From: DAOUKH01 sp965219875
Lineage (GTDB): Bacteria > Chloroflexota > Dehalococcoidia > SHYB01
DNA: 64,000 bases
Direction: 5' to 3'
NCBI GenBank assembly: GCA_965219875.1
Contig: CBDCOW010000001.1
Coordinates: forward strand, 620,001-684,000
Part shown: positions 43,022-51,383 of the stretch, piece after piece
How the letters are laid out: every line of letters starts with the position of its first letter
Numbering within the stretch: the first letter of the stretch is position 1
Made by a program: the position numbers and the translations under genes
Notes under the pieces: generated by a model
What the model saw: only the letters and a program-made list of their open reading frames with translations
What the model was told of the DNA's origin: nothing
The model's database searches: none

Positions 43022-44371
43022 CTGCCCACCCCGTTCAAGTCCAACCCGCGCAGGTCCCGGCCTCGCGCCGCTAGGCCGCTCCGGCCCGCGCAGCCCAAGC
43101 TCTACCGGGGCTGGATCATCGTCGCCGTCGGCTTCGTCGTCGCGTTTAGCTCGGGGCCGGGACAGTCGTTCGGGATCTCGTCGTTCATCGACCCGATCAT
43201 CGAAGACACCGGCATCTCCCGCACCACGATCTCGCTGCTGTTCGCGATCAGCACGGGGGTGAGCGCGGTGATGGCGGCGACGGTAAGCCGCCTGTCCGAC
43301 CGGTACGGCGCGCGGCGCATCCTTGTGCTGGTGGCCGCCGCGCTGGGGACCGCTTGCTTCGGCATGGCGCTGTCGTCGGGGATCGTGGGCTTCTTCTTCG
43401 CTCTGGCCGCGCTGCGGGCGCTGGGGCAGGGGTCGATGTTCGTCAACTCGACGCTGCTAGTGGCGCAGTGGTTCGTGGCCAAGCGGGGCCGCGCCATCGC
43501 GCTCATGTCGCTGGGCTTCTCCGCCTCGAACGCGGTAGTCCCGGTGGTGTCGCGGGCGCTCATCGAAAGCGTGGGCTGGCGGGAGACCTACTACGTGCTC
43601 GGCATCGCGGTGTGGGTCCTGGTGATTCCCGCCACGCTGCTCTTCGTCCGCAACACGCCCGAGGAGGTCGGGCTCCACCCTGACGGCGCGAACGGACCAC
43701 CCCCCGGAGAACCGTCACCGGCGGAGCGGGACGAAGGCCCCGACCGGCGCAGGGTCTTCACCTCGCCCGCCTTCTGGCGGCTCGCGCTGCCCCTGGCCGT
43801 CCCCGCGTTCGTGGTGACCGGGCTGATCTTTCACCAGACCTCCATCTTCAAGGAGCGCGGCTTGAGCGAGGCCGTTGCCGCGGGCGTCTTCGTGGCGTTC
43901 GCCATCTCCTCCGCGTCCGGCACGGGCGTCGGCGGCTTCCTGATCGAACGCATCGGCCCGGCGCGGCTCTTCTCCCTGGCCATGGCGGTGATGGCGGCCG
44001 CGGTCACGCTGGGGCTGTTCATGTCGTCGCCGGTGGCCGCGGCGGGCTACGCGGCGCTGCTGGGGGTATCGGCCGGCATGGCGCAGATCGTCATGGGGGT
44101 GATCTGGGCCCACTTCTACGGACGCCACCGGCTGGGGCGGGTGCAGGGATCGGCGGTGATGATCATGATCTCCGCGGCGGCCCTCGGGCCGCTGCCCCTC
44201 GCCGCTCTCCAGGCCCTGTTCGACAGCTTCCGCATCGCCGTCATTGTGATGGCGGTCATGCCGGCGCTCGCGATCGCGGCGATCACCCTGGCGCGTCCCA
44301 ACGCCGCCGCCTTCGCCGAGGAGGCGCGGGGCGCTGGGGAAGGAGAGGAAAGACGCCCCGCCGAGGGGTGA
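43022..44371 (+). CDS. Major facilitator superfamily transporter
   Basis: About 449-aa membrane protein with roughly 12 TM helices. TM1 is GWIIVAVGFVVAFSSGPGQSFG; the loop 2-3 motif is SRLSDRYGARR, the MFS signature A; halves are joined by a charged loop after RNTPEEVGLHPDG. It resembles the monocarboxylate / oxalate-formate antiporter-like branch, so carboxylate uptake or efflux is a guess. The start is unusual: an in-frame stop lies at 43007-43009 and no ATG, GTG or TTG follows until GTG 43259, which would delete two TM helices. CTG at 43022, five bases after GAGAGAG, is the best start. Confidence 0.85.
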   Translation: MPTPFKSNPRRSRPRAARPLRPAQPKLYRGWIIVAVGFVVAFSSGPGQSFGISSFIDPIIEDTGISRTTISLLFAISTGVSAVMAATVSRLSDRYGARRILVLVAAALGTACFGMALSSGIVGFFFALAALRALGQGSMFVNSTLLVAQWFVAKRGRAIALMSLGFSASNAVVPVVSRALIESVGWRETYYVLGIAVWVLVIPATLLFVRNTPEEVGLHPDGANGPPPGEPSPAERDEGPDRRRVFTSPAFWRLALPLAVPAFVVTGLIFHQTSIFKERGLSEAVAAGVFVAFAISSASGTGVGGFLIERIGPARLFSLAMAVMAAAVTLGLFMSSPVAAAGYAALLGVSAGMAQIVMGVIWAHFYGRHRLGRVQGSAVMIMISAAALGPLPLAALQALFDSFRIAVIVMAVMPALAIAAITLARPNAAAFAEEARGAGEGEERRPAEG

Positions 44372-44427
44372 CGCGGGGCGCGAAAGCGGGTACCTTGACC
44401 CCCGACGCGCCTAGAGGAGGGAACGCC

Positions 44428-44877
44428 ATGCTCGACGCACAGGAAGTTGCCGACGGCGTTGAAATCAGCGGGCTGCTGACCCGCTATTGCACCGCCATCG
44501 ACTCGAAGCGCTTCGACCTACTCGACGACGTGTTCGCCGAGGACGCCATGATCGACTACAACTCCTCCGCGCCCGACGTGCGGGGGACGCGGGCCGAGAT
44601 GAAGCAGTGGCTCTCCGAGGTGCTGGCCTTCTTCCCCGTGACGCAGCACCTCGTCAGCAACACCGAGTTCGAGATCGACGGCGACCGCGCCTCGACCCGC
44701 ACCATGTTCTTCAATCCGATGGGCTGGCTGGACGAGGCCGGCGAGTTGCAGCTCTTCTTCGTCGGCGGCTACTACGAGGACAAGTTCGTGCGCACCGAGG
44801 CCGGTTGGCGCATCACCGAACGCGTCGAGCAAGCGTCGTGGTCGAAGGGCACGATGCCGACCGCCCTGCCGTCCTAA
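44428..44877 (+). CDS. NTF2-like / SnoaL-type protein (149 aa)
   Basis: Compact SnoaL_4-like protein: helix ISGLLTRYCTAIDSKRFDLLDDVFAEDAMIDY, then strands TQHLVSNTEFEIDGDRASTRTMFFNPM, and GWRITERVEQASW at the end. The family includes ring-hydroxylating dioxygenase small-subunit-like folds, dehydratases and cyclases; many members are uncharacterised. The ATG at 44428 follows GAGGAGGG. It sits 56 bp after the MFS gene and 5 bp before the serine hydrolase, likely one operon. Confidence 0.85.
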   Translation: MLDAQEVADGVEISGLLTRYCTAIDSKRFDLLDDVFAEDAMIDYNSSAPDVRGTRAEMKQWLSEVLAFFPVTQHLVSNTEFEIDGDRASTRTMFFNPMGWLDEAGELQLFFVGGYYEDKFVRTEAGWRITERVEQASWSKGTMPTALPS

Positions 44878-44882
44878 CCGCC

Positions 44883-46028
44883 ATGTCCGACGTCACGGTC
44901 CAAGGACACGCCGACGCGCGCTTTCGCGCCGTCGCCGACGCCTTCGCCGCCAATTTCGACCAGGAAGGGTCCGGCCCCGCCGAGTGCGGCGTGGCCCTGG
45001 CCGTCTACCTCGAAGGCGAGCTTGTCGTCGATCTTTGGGGCGGGTACGCCGACAGGGAACGCTCGCGCCCGTGGGAGCGCGACACCATCGTCTGCGTCAT
45101 GTCCACGACGAAGGGCGCGGCGTCGCTGTGCGCGCACCGGCTCGCCGACGAGGGCAAGCTCGACTTCGACGCGCCGGTGGCCCGCTACTGGCCCGAGTTC
45201 GCCGCCGGCGGCAAGGCGTCCATCCCTGTCCACATGCTGTTGAGCCACCGGTCCGGCCTCGCCGCGGTGCGCGAGCCGCTCCCCGCCGAAGCGCTGTTCG
45301 ACTGGGAGGCGATGACGGAGGCCCTCGCCAGGGCCGAGCCGTGGTGGGAGCCGGGGACGATGCACGGCTACCACGCCTTCACCTTCGGCTGGCTCGTCGG
45401 GGAACTCGTGCGCCGGATCGACGGGCGCGGCCTGGGGACCTACTTCCGCGACGAGATCGCCGGCCCGTTGGGCCTCGATTGGCTGATCGGCTTCGGCCCC
45501 GAGCACGACGGCCGCGTCGCCCAGGTCCTCTCGCCACCCTACAACCCCAACGTCGCGCGCCCCGATCCCGAATCGCTCGCGGGCAAGGCGGTGGGGAACC
45601 CGCCGGGTATCTTCAGAATGCTGAACACGCGGGAGTGGCGCGCCGCGGAGATTCCCGCCGCCAACGGCCACACCAACGCCCGCGCCACGGCGCGGATGTA
45701 CGCGGCCTTGGCCCAGGGCGGCGAGCTTGACGGCGTCCGTGTCGTGAGCCAGGAGGCCATCGAGCGCGCCATCGTCGAGCGCTCCGACGGCGTCGAGGCG
45801 ACGTTGAGCGGGGAGATGCGGTTCGGCCTCGGCTTCCAACTCAACGGGCCGCCCGTATTGGGCCCCAATCCCCGCGCCTTCGGGCACGCGGGGTACGGCG
45901 GGTCTCTCGGCTTCGCCGACCCCGACGCCCGGCTCGGTTTCGGCTATACCCCGAACCAATATCTCGCGGGCCTGGGCGACGACCCCCGCCGCGCCCGGAT
46001 ACTCAGGGCGCTCTACGACGCGCTGTAG
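44883..46028 (+). CDS. Serine hydrolase, class C beta-lactamase fold (EstB-like)
   Basis: 381-aa beta-lactamase-related protein. The nucleophile motif S-T-T-K occurs in VMSTTKGAASLCAHRLADEGKLDFDAPV. The typical VHMLLSHRSGLAAV follows, then a Tyr motif GYHAFTFGWLVGELVRR. A late GHAGYGGSLGFADPDARLGFGYTPN replaces the HTG triad. No signal peptide is seen, so a cytoplasmic esterase or amidase role is more likely than antibiotic resistance. The start ATG at 44883 lies 5 bp after the NTF2-like gene. Confidence 0.9.
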   Translation: MSDVTVQGHADARFRAVADAFAANFDQEGSGPAECGVALAVYLEGELVVDLWGGYADRERSRPWERDTIVCVMSTTKGAASLCAHRLADEGKLDFDAPVARYWPEFAAGGKASIPVHMLLSHRSGLAAVREPLPAEALFDWEAMTEALARAEPWWEPGTMHGYHAFTFGWLVGELVRRIDGRGLGTYFRDEIAGPLGLDWLIGFGPEHDGRVAQVLSPPYNPNVARPDPESLAGKAVGNPPGIFRMLNTREWRAAEIPAANGHTNARATARMYAALAQGGELDGVRVVSQEAIERAIVERSDGVEATLSGEMRFGLGFQLNGPPVLGPNPRAFGHAGYGGSLGFADPDARLGFGYTPNQYLAGLGDDPRRARILRALYDAL

Positions 46029-46203
46029 CTCCCAAAAGGAGACCTTTGCGTAACCTTGGGCCTTGCCCCACGAGGCCGTTCGGGGGTAGGAACGGGCGAT
46101 TCGCGAATCGCCCCTACGGAGACCTTGGCGTAACTTGGGGCGAGCAGGGAACAGCGCCCTACGGGCGCTCGCGCGCCTGGCGGCGCGCGCCCTCTCTCAA
46201 TCT
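46029..46203. repeat. Repeat array downstream of the serine hydrolase
   Basis: GGTCTCC-type units in reverse orientation at about 46029-46055 and 46118-46135. A GGGCGATTCGCGAATCGCC unit with CCTACGG tail at about 46093-46117. The GC-rich palindromic block (GCGCTCGCGCGCC core) at about 46158-46203 is nearly identical to 42650-42707. Confidence 0.8.
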
Positions 46204-46707
46204 CCCCATGATTGCGAAGCAATCGCAACGGAAAACTGCGGTACTCGTGGGCCGTGGGCCTGGAGCCGATTGAAGACGGCCACAGATGACGGGACCCCCG
46301 TGCGGTTCGAGTCTCCGCAGGATCACCATTCTTGATGGTAGACAGTACTGAGCCGTCTAGGGCCATCTCCACGGCTTTCCCGCCGGGTATCAGGCAGTCG
46401 TCGGGCATGGGTATGGTGTAGGGCACCACAGCGTTGCCGGGTCTCACCACGATCCCCTTGACGAAGCTCTCGATGAAGGCCCTGCGCTCCGTCAGCTCAC
46501 TCTCGTTAAGAAACCGCCCTCGCTTCGAAGCTCCGTTCACACTGGGCCAACGGGCGCTGGTTCGAATCCACGACCGCGCCTTCACCGGTTAAAGCCTGGA
46601 ATCCCAGAGAGCCTGTCTCGGCCCACGGTCTGCTGCCGTGGTATCCTCGCCGGAACGAAACCCGACGCGCAAGGCGGCGTGAGCTGACGCTTTGCGGAGA
46701 AGCGCCC
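46204..46707. other. Decayed intergenic region with recombinase and tRNA-like remnants
   Basis: No intact gene. It holds the serine recombinase fragment at 46325-46513. Two sequences resembling tRNA T-arms (TTCGAGT near 46296-46302 and TTCGAAT near 46561-46567) flank the fragment, but neither belongs to a foldable tRNA. The rest is unassigned. Confidence 0.5.
46325..46513 (-). pseudogene. Serine recombinase C-terminal fragment
   Basis: About 63 residues on the minus strand read like the end of a large serine recombinase: LTERRAFIESFVKGIVVRP, YTIPMPDDCLIPGG, VLSTIKNGDP. The catalytic domain and the rest of the protein are absent. It is probably the relic of an integrated element. Confidence 0.6.
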
Positions 46708-47190
46708 ATGGCTGCGAACGATGAACGAGAAGTCCTTATCCAGACCCTGGACAAGACGGTAAGGGAGGGCTTGGGCTTCTTTGGCAGGCTCGCGGACACC
46801 CCCGTCAGAGTAGGAGTTTGGGGCCCGAAAGAGGTGCTCTCACACTTTCTTTTCTACCACCAACTGGCTGTCGAGGGCATGAAGTCCAGGCGCGGTGGAG
46901 GGGCTCCGTACAAGATGGATGCGCACGTGGACCAGCTCAACGCCCGCGCAGTGGCCCGCGAGGCTGGGAGAACCATCGAGGAGTTAGTCGCAGACATCCA
47001 GCGAGCCCATAAGGACCTTCGAGAGGAAGGTCGTCTGGCTCCCGACTTGGGAGCTGTGGCGGTCGTTCGTTGGGATGACACGACGTCAACCGTGCGCCAT
47101 CGGTTCACGTCCTACAACGATCACTGGTTGGAACACATGCGGGACTGGACAGCAGCCATCAACGAACTCGAGGGCCGAACGATCGAATAG
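46708..47190 (+). CDS. DinB-like / maleylpyruvate isomerase-type four-helix protein
   Basis: 160-aa protein with features of the DinB/YfiT metal-binding four-helix bundle: WGPKEVLSHFLFYHQLAVEGM (His pair in the second helix) and NDHWLEHMRDWTAAIN near the end. The family includes bacillithiol- or mycothiol-dependent transferases and many unknown proteins; I cannot assign a reaction. The start ATG at 46708 follows GGAGAAG. It stands just before a decayed deacetylase. Confidence 0.75.
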   Translation: MAANDEREVLIQTLDKTVREGLGFFGRLADTPVRVGVWGPKEVLSHFLFYHQLAVEGMKSRRGGGAPYKMDAHVDQLNARAVAREAGRTIEELVADIQRAHKDLREEGRLAPDLGAVAVVRWDDTTSTVRHRFTSYNDHWLEHMRDWTAAINELEGRTIE

Positions 47191-47195
47191 GGGGA

Positions 47196-47615
47196 GGCAG
47201 ATACGGCGCCAGCTTGCACACGCGGGAGTCGCTACACGACATCGGCGGATTCGTCTACGACAGCAACTCGGTGAGCAACGACCTGCCCTACTACACGACC
47301 GTCAACGGGCAGCCATGGCTCGTGATTCCGTACACCCCCGAAGGCAACGACGCACGCTTCTGGAGGCGTGGCCTGGTCAGCACGGAAGACTTCTACCAGT
47401 ACATGAAGGACTCCTTCGAATGTCTCTACGAAGACGAAGAGGGGGAAGGAGACACCGAAGATGATGTCCGTAGGTCTCCACTGCCGCATCGCAGGACGGC
47501 CGCCACGCTCGGTCGCAGTAGAGCGCTTCCTCGAATGTGTGACAGCCTGTCCTAAGGTTGAATGGCACGCCGCATCGACATCGCGAATTGGCGGCTCGAC
47601 GATTGAGCGAACCTC
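47196..47615 (+). pseudogene. Polysaccharide deacetylase (PuuE-like) remnant with frameshifts
   Basis: The first frame gives RYGASLHTRESL, GGFVYDSNSVSNDLPYYTTVNG, WLVIPYTPEGNDARFWRRG and FYQYMKDSF, typical of the second half of PuuE-like deacetylases. Near 47455-47461 the reading continues in another frame with MMSVGLHCRIAGRPPRS. Near 47570-47580 a third frame gives RRIDIANW. The N-terminal half with the metal motifs is missing. So there are at least two frameshifts plus truncation. A functional relative is at 6015-6893. Confidence 0.8.
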
Positions 47616-47650
47616 CGGCCACGTGGCGAGCGGGCTGACGCGGAATACCC

Positions 47651-47842
47651 ATGAAAGAATCGCCTGACGGGTTGAACATGGATGGGTTACGGGCGCTGGC
47701 GGAAGCGTCGGGCCTGTCGATACCGGAAGAGGACCTCCAAGAGGTCGCATTCCGGCTCAAGGCACTGATGATCGAGGTCAAGAAAGTGGAGGGCCTCGAT
47801 CTGGCAACGAGAGACCCGAATCCACTCTTTGCAAACGAGTAA
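47651..47842 (+). CDS. GatC/AtzG-like small amidase partner (63 aa)
   Basis: 63-aa helical protein: MDGLRALAEASGLSIPEEDLQEVAFRLKALMIEVKKVEG, ending DPNPLFANE. This resembles the small subunits (GatC, or DUF4089 proteins such as AtzG) that wrap around amidase-signature enzymes. It overlaps the amidase remnant at 47829 by 14 bp, as expected for an operon of partner and amidase. With that amidase broken it may now serve the intact amidase at 48286, an inference. The start could be 47651 or the in-frame ATG at 47678. Confidence 0.55.
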   Translation: MKESPDGLNMDGLRALAEASGLSIPEEDLQEVAFRLKALMIEVKKVEGLDLATRDPNPLFANE

Positions 47843-48281
47843 CGACATGCCGGTCCCGGAACTAACGAGCTACACGGTGAGCAGCCTCGCGAAGCTCATC
47901 CGGCAAAAGAAGGTCGCGCCAGTTGAGGTCGTCGAGGGTTGCGTGGATCTGGTCCGTGACCAGATGATGGAGGCGTTCCAGCGGTTCGACATCCTTCTTT
48001 CACCCATCGCGCATGCCCCTCCGGTAACCATCGACGAAGGCACCCGCCCCTTTTCGAGCGACCAAGATGTCATCCAACGACAGTTCGGGGCACGTTCCTT
48101 CACGACTCCCTATAGCTTGGCGGCGTTGCCAGCCGTTGTCCTCCCCTGCGGGTTCAGCTCGGGGGGGTTGCCCATAGGACTCCAGATGGGGGGGAAGCCC
48201 TTCGACGAAGCCACTATCCTGAAGGCTGCCTTCGCTTTCGAGTCGGCAACAGATTGGCATCTGCGTCGAGCCCCGGTGTAG
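47829..48281 (+). pseudogene. Amidase signature gene with internal in-frame deletion
   Basis: The 150-aa frame joins a normal amidase N-terminus (LTSYTVSSLAKLIRQKKVAPVEVVEGCVDLV) directly to a normal C-terminus (MMEAFQRFDILLSPIAHAPP, LPAVVLPCGFSSGGLPIGLQ, AFAFESATDWH). About 300 residues including the catalytic Lys and the Ser-rich signature are absent, yet the frame is kept. It cannot be an active amidase. It is followed 4 bp later by a complete amidase gene. A retained regulatory or scaffold role is possible but unsupported. Confidence 0.8.
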
Positions 48282-48285
48282 GCGC

Positions 48286-49728
48286 GTGAACCGGGCGGAT
48301 ATCCCTATCCTCTCCGCGGTGGAGATCTCGCGAGCGATCGCGCGTAAGGATGTCTCCCCCGTCGAGGTCACCGAGGCGTTCCTGGAACGGATAGCCGCCC
48401 TCAACCCCAAGTTCAACGCCTACCTCACGGTGTGCGCCGAGCAGGCGCTCGAGTCCGCGCGGGCGGCCGAGAAGACCATTGTGCGGGGGCGTCCCCCGGG
48501 GCCACTCCACGGGGTCCCGGTGGCGGTCAAGGACCAGCTCTGGACCAAGGACGTACGCACCACCGGGGGCTCCACCATACTGAGCGAGTTCGTGCCCAGC
48601 GAGGACGCCACGGCCGTCGCCAAGCTCAAGTCGGCCGGGGCCATCCTCCTTGGGAAGACGAACCTCATGGAGTTCGCCGTAGCACCGGTACATCGTTACG
48701 GCGCTCCCCGAAATCCCTGGGACCTAGACAGGTCGACCGGAGGTTCGAGTAGCGGGTCAGCGGCGGCCACGGCGGCTTTCCTCTGTGCCATGGCCTTGGG
48801 CGAGGATACGACCGGCTCGATAAGGGTGCCGGCGGCATGGTGTGGCCTCGTTGGACTGAGGCCAACCCCGGGCATCGTCAGCAATTACGGTGTGATGCCC
48901 GGTGTGCGCTGGATGGACACCGTCGGACCGATGGCGAGGACCGTGGAGGACGCGGCCCTCGCCTTGGAAGCCCTCGCCGGCTTCGACTCCAGGGACTCAC
49001 TGTCTAGCGACAGGGTGGCGCCGAACTACAGGCGGAGCCTGACTCAGGGCATTGAAGGGGTCAGAGTCGGCGTCATCGGTGAGCTGCTCGATGCCGAGCC
49101 GATTGAACCCGAAGTCGGAAGGGCCGTCGTGGAGGCGTTGTCTGTCCTGACCGAGCTTGGAGCGTCGGTAGAGCCAGTGTCACTGCCGTCGGTCGAATAT
49201 TCCGGAACGGCGGCATTGACGCTGTTGGCCGCCGAAGCGGCCGTCAACCACCGAGACTGGCTCCGAGACCGCCCCTCCGAATACGCCGACGCTACTCGTC
49301 TACGCCTGCTCATGGGCGCCCTCATGCCGCGGGAGTTTTACGGAAAGGCCCTGAGCGTACGGGACCGGCTGCGTCGGGAAGTCGCGGGCGCTCTCGATCG
49401 CTGCGACGTCCTCGTGCTCCCTACCTCGGGAAGCCCCGCGACGAAGTTGGAAGGTGACCCGGCCGGCGCACCGGGCACAGCGTCGACCCACCGGACCAAC
49501 GTCCTGACCCCTCTCTTTAGCCTGGCGGGTGTTCCGGCTCTTTCGGTGCCCTGCGGGCTCAGCTCGGAGGGGCTACCGATAGGACTTCAGATCGGTGGGC
49601 GCGCGTTTGGAGAGGAAACCCTTTTCAGGGTGGCGTACGCGTACGAGCAGCACACGCCCTGGCACACGGTGAAACCACCAGCGTCCGAAGGAGGCGTGGC
49701 GCAACGCAGGGCTTCGACGCAGAACTGA
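48286..49728 (+). CDS. Amidase signature family hydrolase
   Basis: 480-aa enzyme with catalytic Lys in GVPVAVKDQLW, the signature STGGSSSGSAAATAAFLCAMALGEDTTGSIRVPAAWCGLVGL and the C-terminal VPALSVPCGLSSEGLPIGLQ. The triad Lys-Ser-Ser is complete. It starts at GTG 48286. It follows the AtzG-like gene and the deleted amidase and converges with the aldolase gene at 2 bp. The substrate is a small amide of unknown identity. Confidence 0.92.
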   Translation: MNRADIPILSAVEISRAIARKDVSPVEVTEAFLERIAALNPKFNAYLTVCAEQALESARAAEKTIVRGRPPGPLHGVPVAVKDQLWTKDVRTTGGSTILSEFVPSEDATAVAKLKSAGAILLGKTNLMEFAVAPVHRYGAPRNPWDLDRSTGGSSSGSAAATAAFLCAMALGEDTTGSIRVPAAWCGLVGLRPTPGIVSNYGVMPGVRWMDTVGPMARTVEDAALALEALAGFDSRDSLSSDRVAPNYRRSLTQGIEGVRVGVIGELLDAEPIEPEVGRAVVEALSVLTELGASVEPVSLPSVEYSGTAALTLLAAEAAVNHRDWLRDRPSEYADATRLRLLMGALMPREFYGKALSVRDRLRREVAGALDRCDVLVLPTSGSPATKLEGDPAGAPGTASTHRTNVLTPLFSLAGVPALSVPCGLSSEGLPIGLQIGGRAFGEETLFRVAYAYEQHTPWHTVKPPASEGGVAQRRASTQN

Positions 49729-49730
49729 CT

Positions 49731-50522
49731 TCAGGGTGGAAGCAGGCCGTGTGTGCGTTGGACGAGGTCGCTCAAGGCGCCCTGGACGAGGCTCGTGTCG
49801 GGCAGGCTCACGAACACCGTTACGCCCTCTGCGACCATCTCTGGGACCTTCGCCGAATCTCGGATGATGTCGCCTACGGCCACCCCGTTTCGGGAACACG
49901 CCTGGGTGAAACGACGCCGGTATTCGCCCATCAACTTGAGCGCGTCGGGATCGCGGTCCAGGATCGCGGTACGTATCCCCAACTGCAGCGACAGGTCCCC
50001 TTCACCGAAGATGGCGCAGTCGACGCCAGGTACCGAAAGCATGTCGTCCAACTCTTCGAAGGCCGCCAGCTCCTCGATCAAGAGCAGCACGAGTGTCTCG
50101 TCGTTGACTTGTTCGGGAGACGACCTACGGGTCCCGTATCCATAGACCGGCGTGTAGCCACACATACCCCTGCTACCCAACGGGGGATACTTGGCCCATT
50201 CGACGACTTGCTCGACATCTCGGCGGGAACGCACTCGAGGTGCCAGGACCCCGTCCGCGCCCAGCTCCAGGCAGCGAAGGACCAAGTCGTAATCGCCGGA
50301 GGTGACGCGAACGATCGAGGTGAGCCCAAGCCCTCGAGCCGTGCGAATGAGATTCTCTAGCTCAGTCCCGATCGTGATGGAGCCGTGCTCGGTGCAAAGA
50401 AAGACCCAATCGAAGCCAGCGAGGCCCGCCATCTCCGTTACAGCGGTGGAAGGCAGGAACTGCTGGAACCCAACGACGGGCTTCCTGGCACCGAGGGCCT
50501 TTTTGAAATCAACTGCCTTCAT
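49731..50522 (-). CDS. HpcH/HpaI-type class II aldolase
   Basis: 263-aa TIM-barrel aldolase of the 2,4-dihydroxyhept-2-ene-1,7-dioate / macrophomate synthase family. VFLCTEHGSITI is near the N-terminus, ELGADGVLAPRVRSRRDVEQVV and PPLGSRGMCGY in the middle, then IEELAAFEELDDMLSVPGVDCAIFGEGDLSLQLG with the metal-binding Glu and Asp. It would cleave a 4-hydroxy-2-oxo acid to pyruvate and an aldehyde. Its start overlaps by 14 bp the upstream GatC-like gene. Confidence 0.9.
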   Translation of the reverse strand: MKAVDFKKALGARKPVVGFQQFLPSTAVTEMAGLAGFDWVFLCTEHGSITIGTELENLIRTARGLGLTSIVRVTSGDYDLVLRCLELGADGVLAPRVRSRRDVEQVVEWAKYPPLGSRGMCGYTPVYGYGTRRSSPEQVNDETLVLLLIEELAAFEELDDMLSVPGVDCAIFGEGDLSLQLGIRTAILDRDPDALKLMGEYRRRFTQACSRNGVAVGDIIRDSAKVPEMVAEGVTVFVSLPDTSLVQGALSDLVQRTHGLLPP

Positions 50523-50778
50523 GACGCCGACTTCCGCCCGTTGGCCTCTTGTTGGGCGGTAATCCTTCCGGAGCGGTTTGTCCGCAGAACGACTCGTACG
50601 TCCCGAGCGCCGCTTGCCGTGCGGGACCGTCGCTCGGCTGAGCCGCGACCTCCGACTCGTCCAGAGCGCGAGCCAATTCGTCGAGTTGGGAGCCGATTTC
50701 TGCGAGGTCGGACTCCTCGATGTCCAGCCCCGTGGCTTGGCCGATGCTCCGTAGTATCCTTTTGGTTATTCTAGCCAA
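50509..50778 (-). CDS. Small GatC/AtzG-like protein (up to 89 aa)
   Basis: The N-terminal 45 residues (ITKRILRSIGQATGLDIEESDLAEIGSQLDELARALDESE) match the helical pattern of the small protein at 47651 and of GatC-like amidase partners. The tail is low in hydrophobics. It starts at TTG 50778, so the start is uncertain. It is coupled to an aldolase rather than an amidase. Family assignment is tentative. Confidence 0.45.
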   Translation of the reverse strand: MARITKRILRSIGQATGLDIEESDLAEIGSQLDELARALDESEVAAQPSDGPARQAALGTYESFCGQTAPEGLPPNKRPTGGSRRHEGS

Positions 50779-50883
50779 GATGGGTGTCCGAAGTCCGATC
50801 GCGGGGTTAAAGTATGGTTGATGAAGTTGCGTTCGTTGTCAATTCGGGTTTGAGCCCCGGTCCGGCGCGGATCTCGGGCTGCT

Positions 50884-50912
50884 TTGACGCCCCCCAGACC
50901 CGGCATTATTCT
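50884..50912 (+). promoter_or_regulatory. Promoter for the CMD-TcuA genes
   Basis: TTGACG (50884-50889), 17-bp spacer, TATTCT (50907-50912). Good match and ideal spacing, 67 bp before the start at 50980. Confidence 0.6.
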
Positions 50913-50979
50913 CGGGCCGAGGTTGTTTCGGAGGAGGAGCTTCCTTCTAGCAAGATTCGACGAGATAGAGGAGCACGAC

Positions 50980-51369
50980 ATGCCAGCCCCCAACAAAGCC
51001 GCCCATTTGCGACACGTGCAGCAAGAGCTTGGATACGTTTCCGACCTGCGCAAGATCATGGTGACGGCCGACTACAACTGGGTAGAGGCCTACGAGCCGT
51101 TCGTCCGGCGGACCTATACCGGGCAGCGGCTGCTCGACTCGAAGACGAAGGAGCTCCTGCAGATCGTCGTCGAAGCGGCTTTACGAGCCGACGCCGACCA
51201 GATCCAGTCCCACATCCGTACCGCTCTCAAGGAGGGCGCCACGTCGCAGGAGATCCTCGAGGCCTTGGAGACCGTAGCGTTGCCCATGGGGATGCTGGCC
51301 TTTCGCCGCGGCATTCAGGCGTGGGCCAATGAAGTGGGGCTAGAACCTATCGAGCCCTCCAGCGGCTAG
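50980..51369 (+). CDS. Carboxymuconolactone decarboxylase family protein (129 aa)
   Basis: 129-aa AhpD/CMD-like helical protein: LDSKTKELLQIVVEAALRADADQIQSHIRTALKEGATSQEILEALETVALPMGM. The position where AhpD-type members have CxxC reads without cysteines, so it is of the decarboxylase-like rather than the peroxidase type. The ATG at 50980 follows AGAGGAG. It precedes a flavoprotein by 14 bp. The reaction is unknown. Confidence 0.85.
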   Translation: MPAPNKAAHLRHVQQELGYVSDLRKIMVTADYNWVEAYEPFVRRTYTGQRLLDSKTKELLQIVVEAALRADADQIQSHIRTALKEGATSQEILEALETVALPMGMLAFRRGIQAWANEVGLEPIEPSSG

Positions 51370-51383
51370 CTGCTAGACCTTCG

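Noticed and set aside
44883..46028. Beta-lactamase as antibiotic resistance gene
   Set aside because: No signal peptide, and the sequence is of the broad class C-fold esterase/hydrolase group; resistance is not supported.
46250..46620. Possible tRNA genes (TTCGAGT and TTCGAAT loops)
   Set aside because: T-stems do not pair properly and no acceptor or anticodon arms can be formed.
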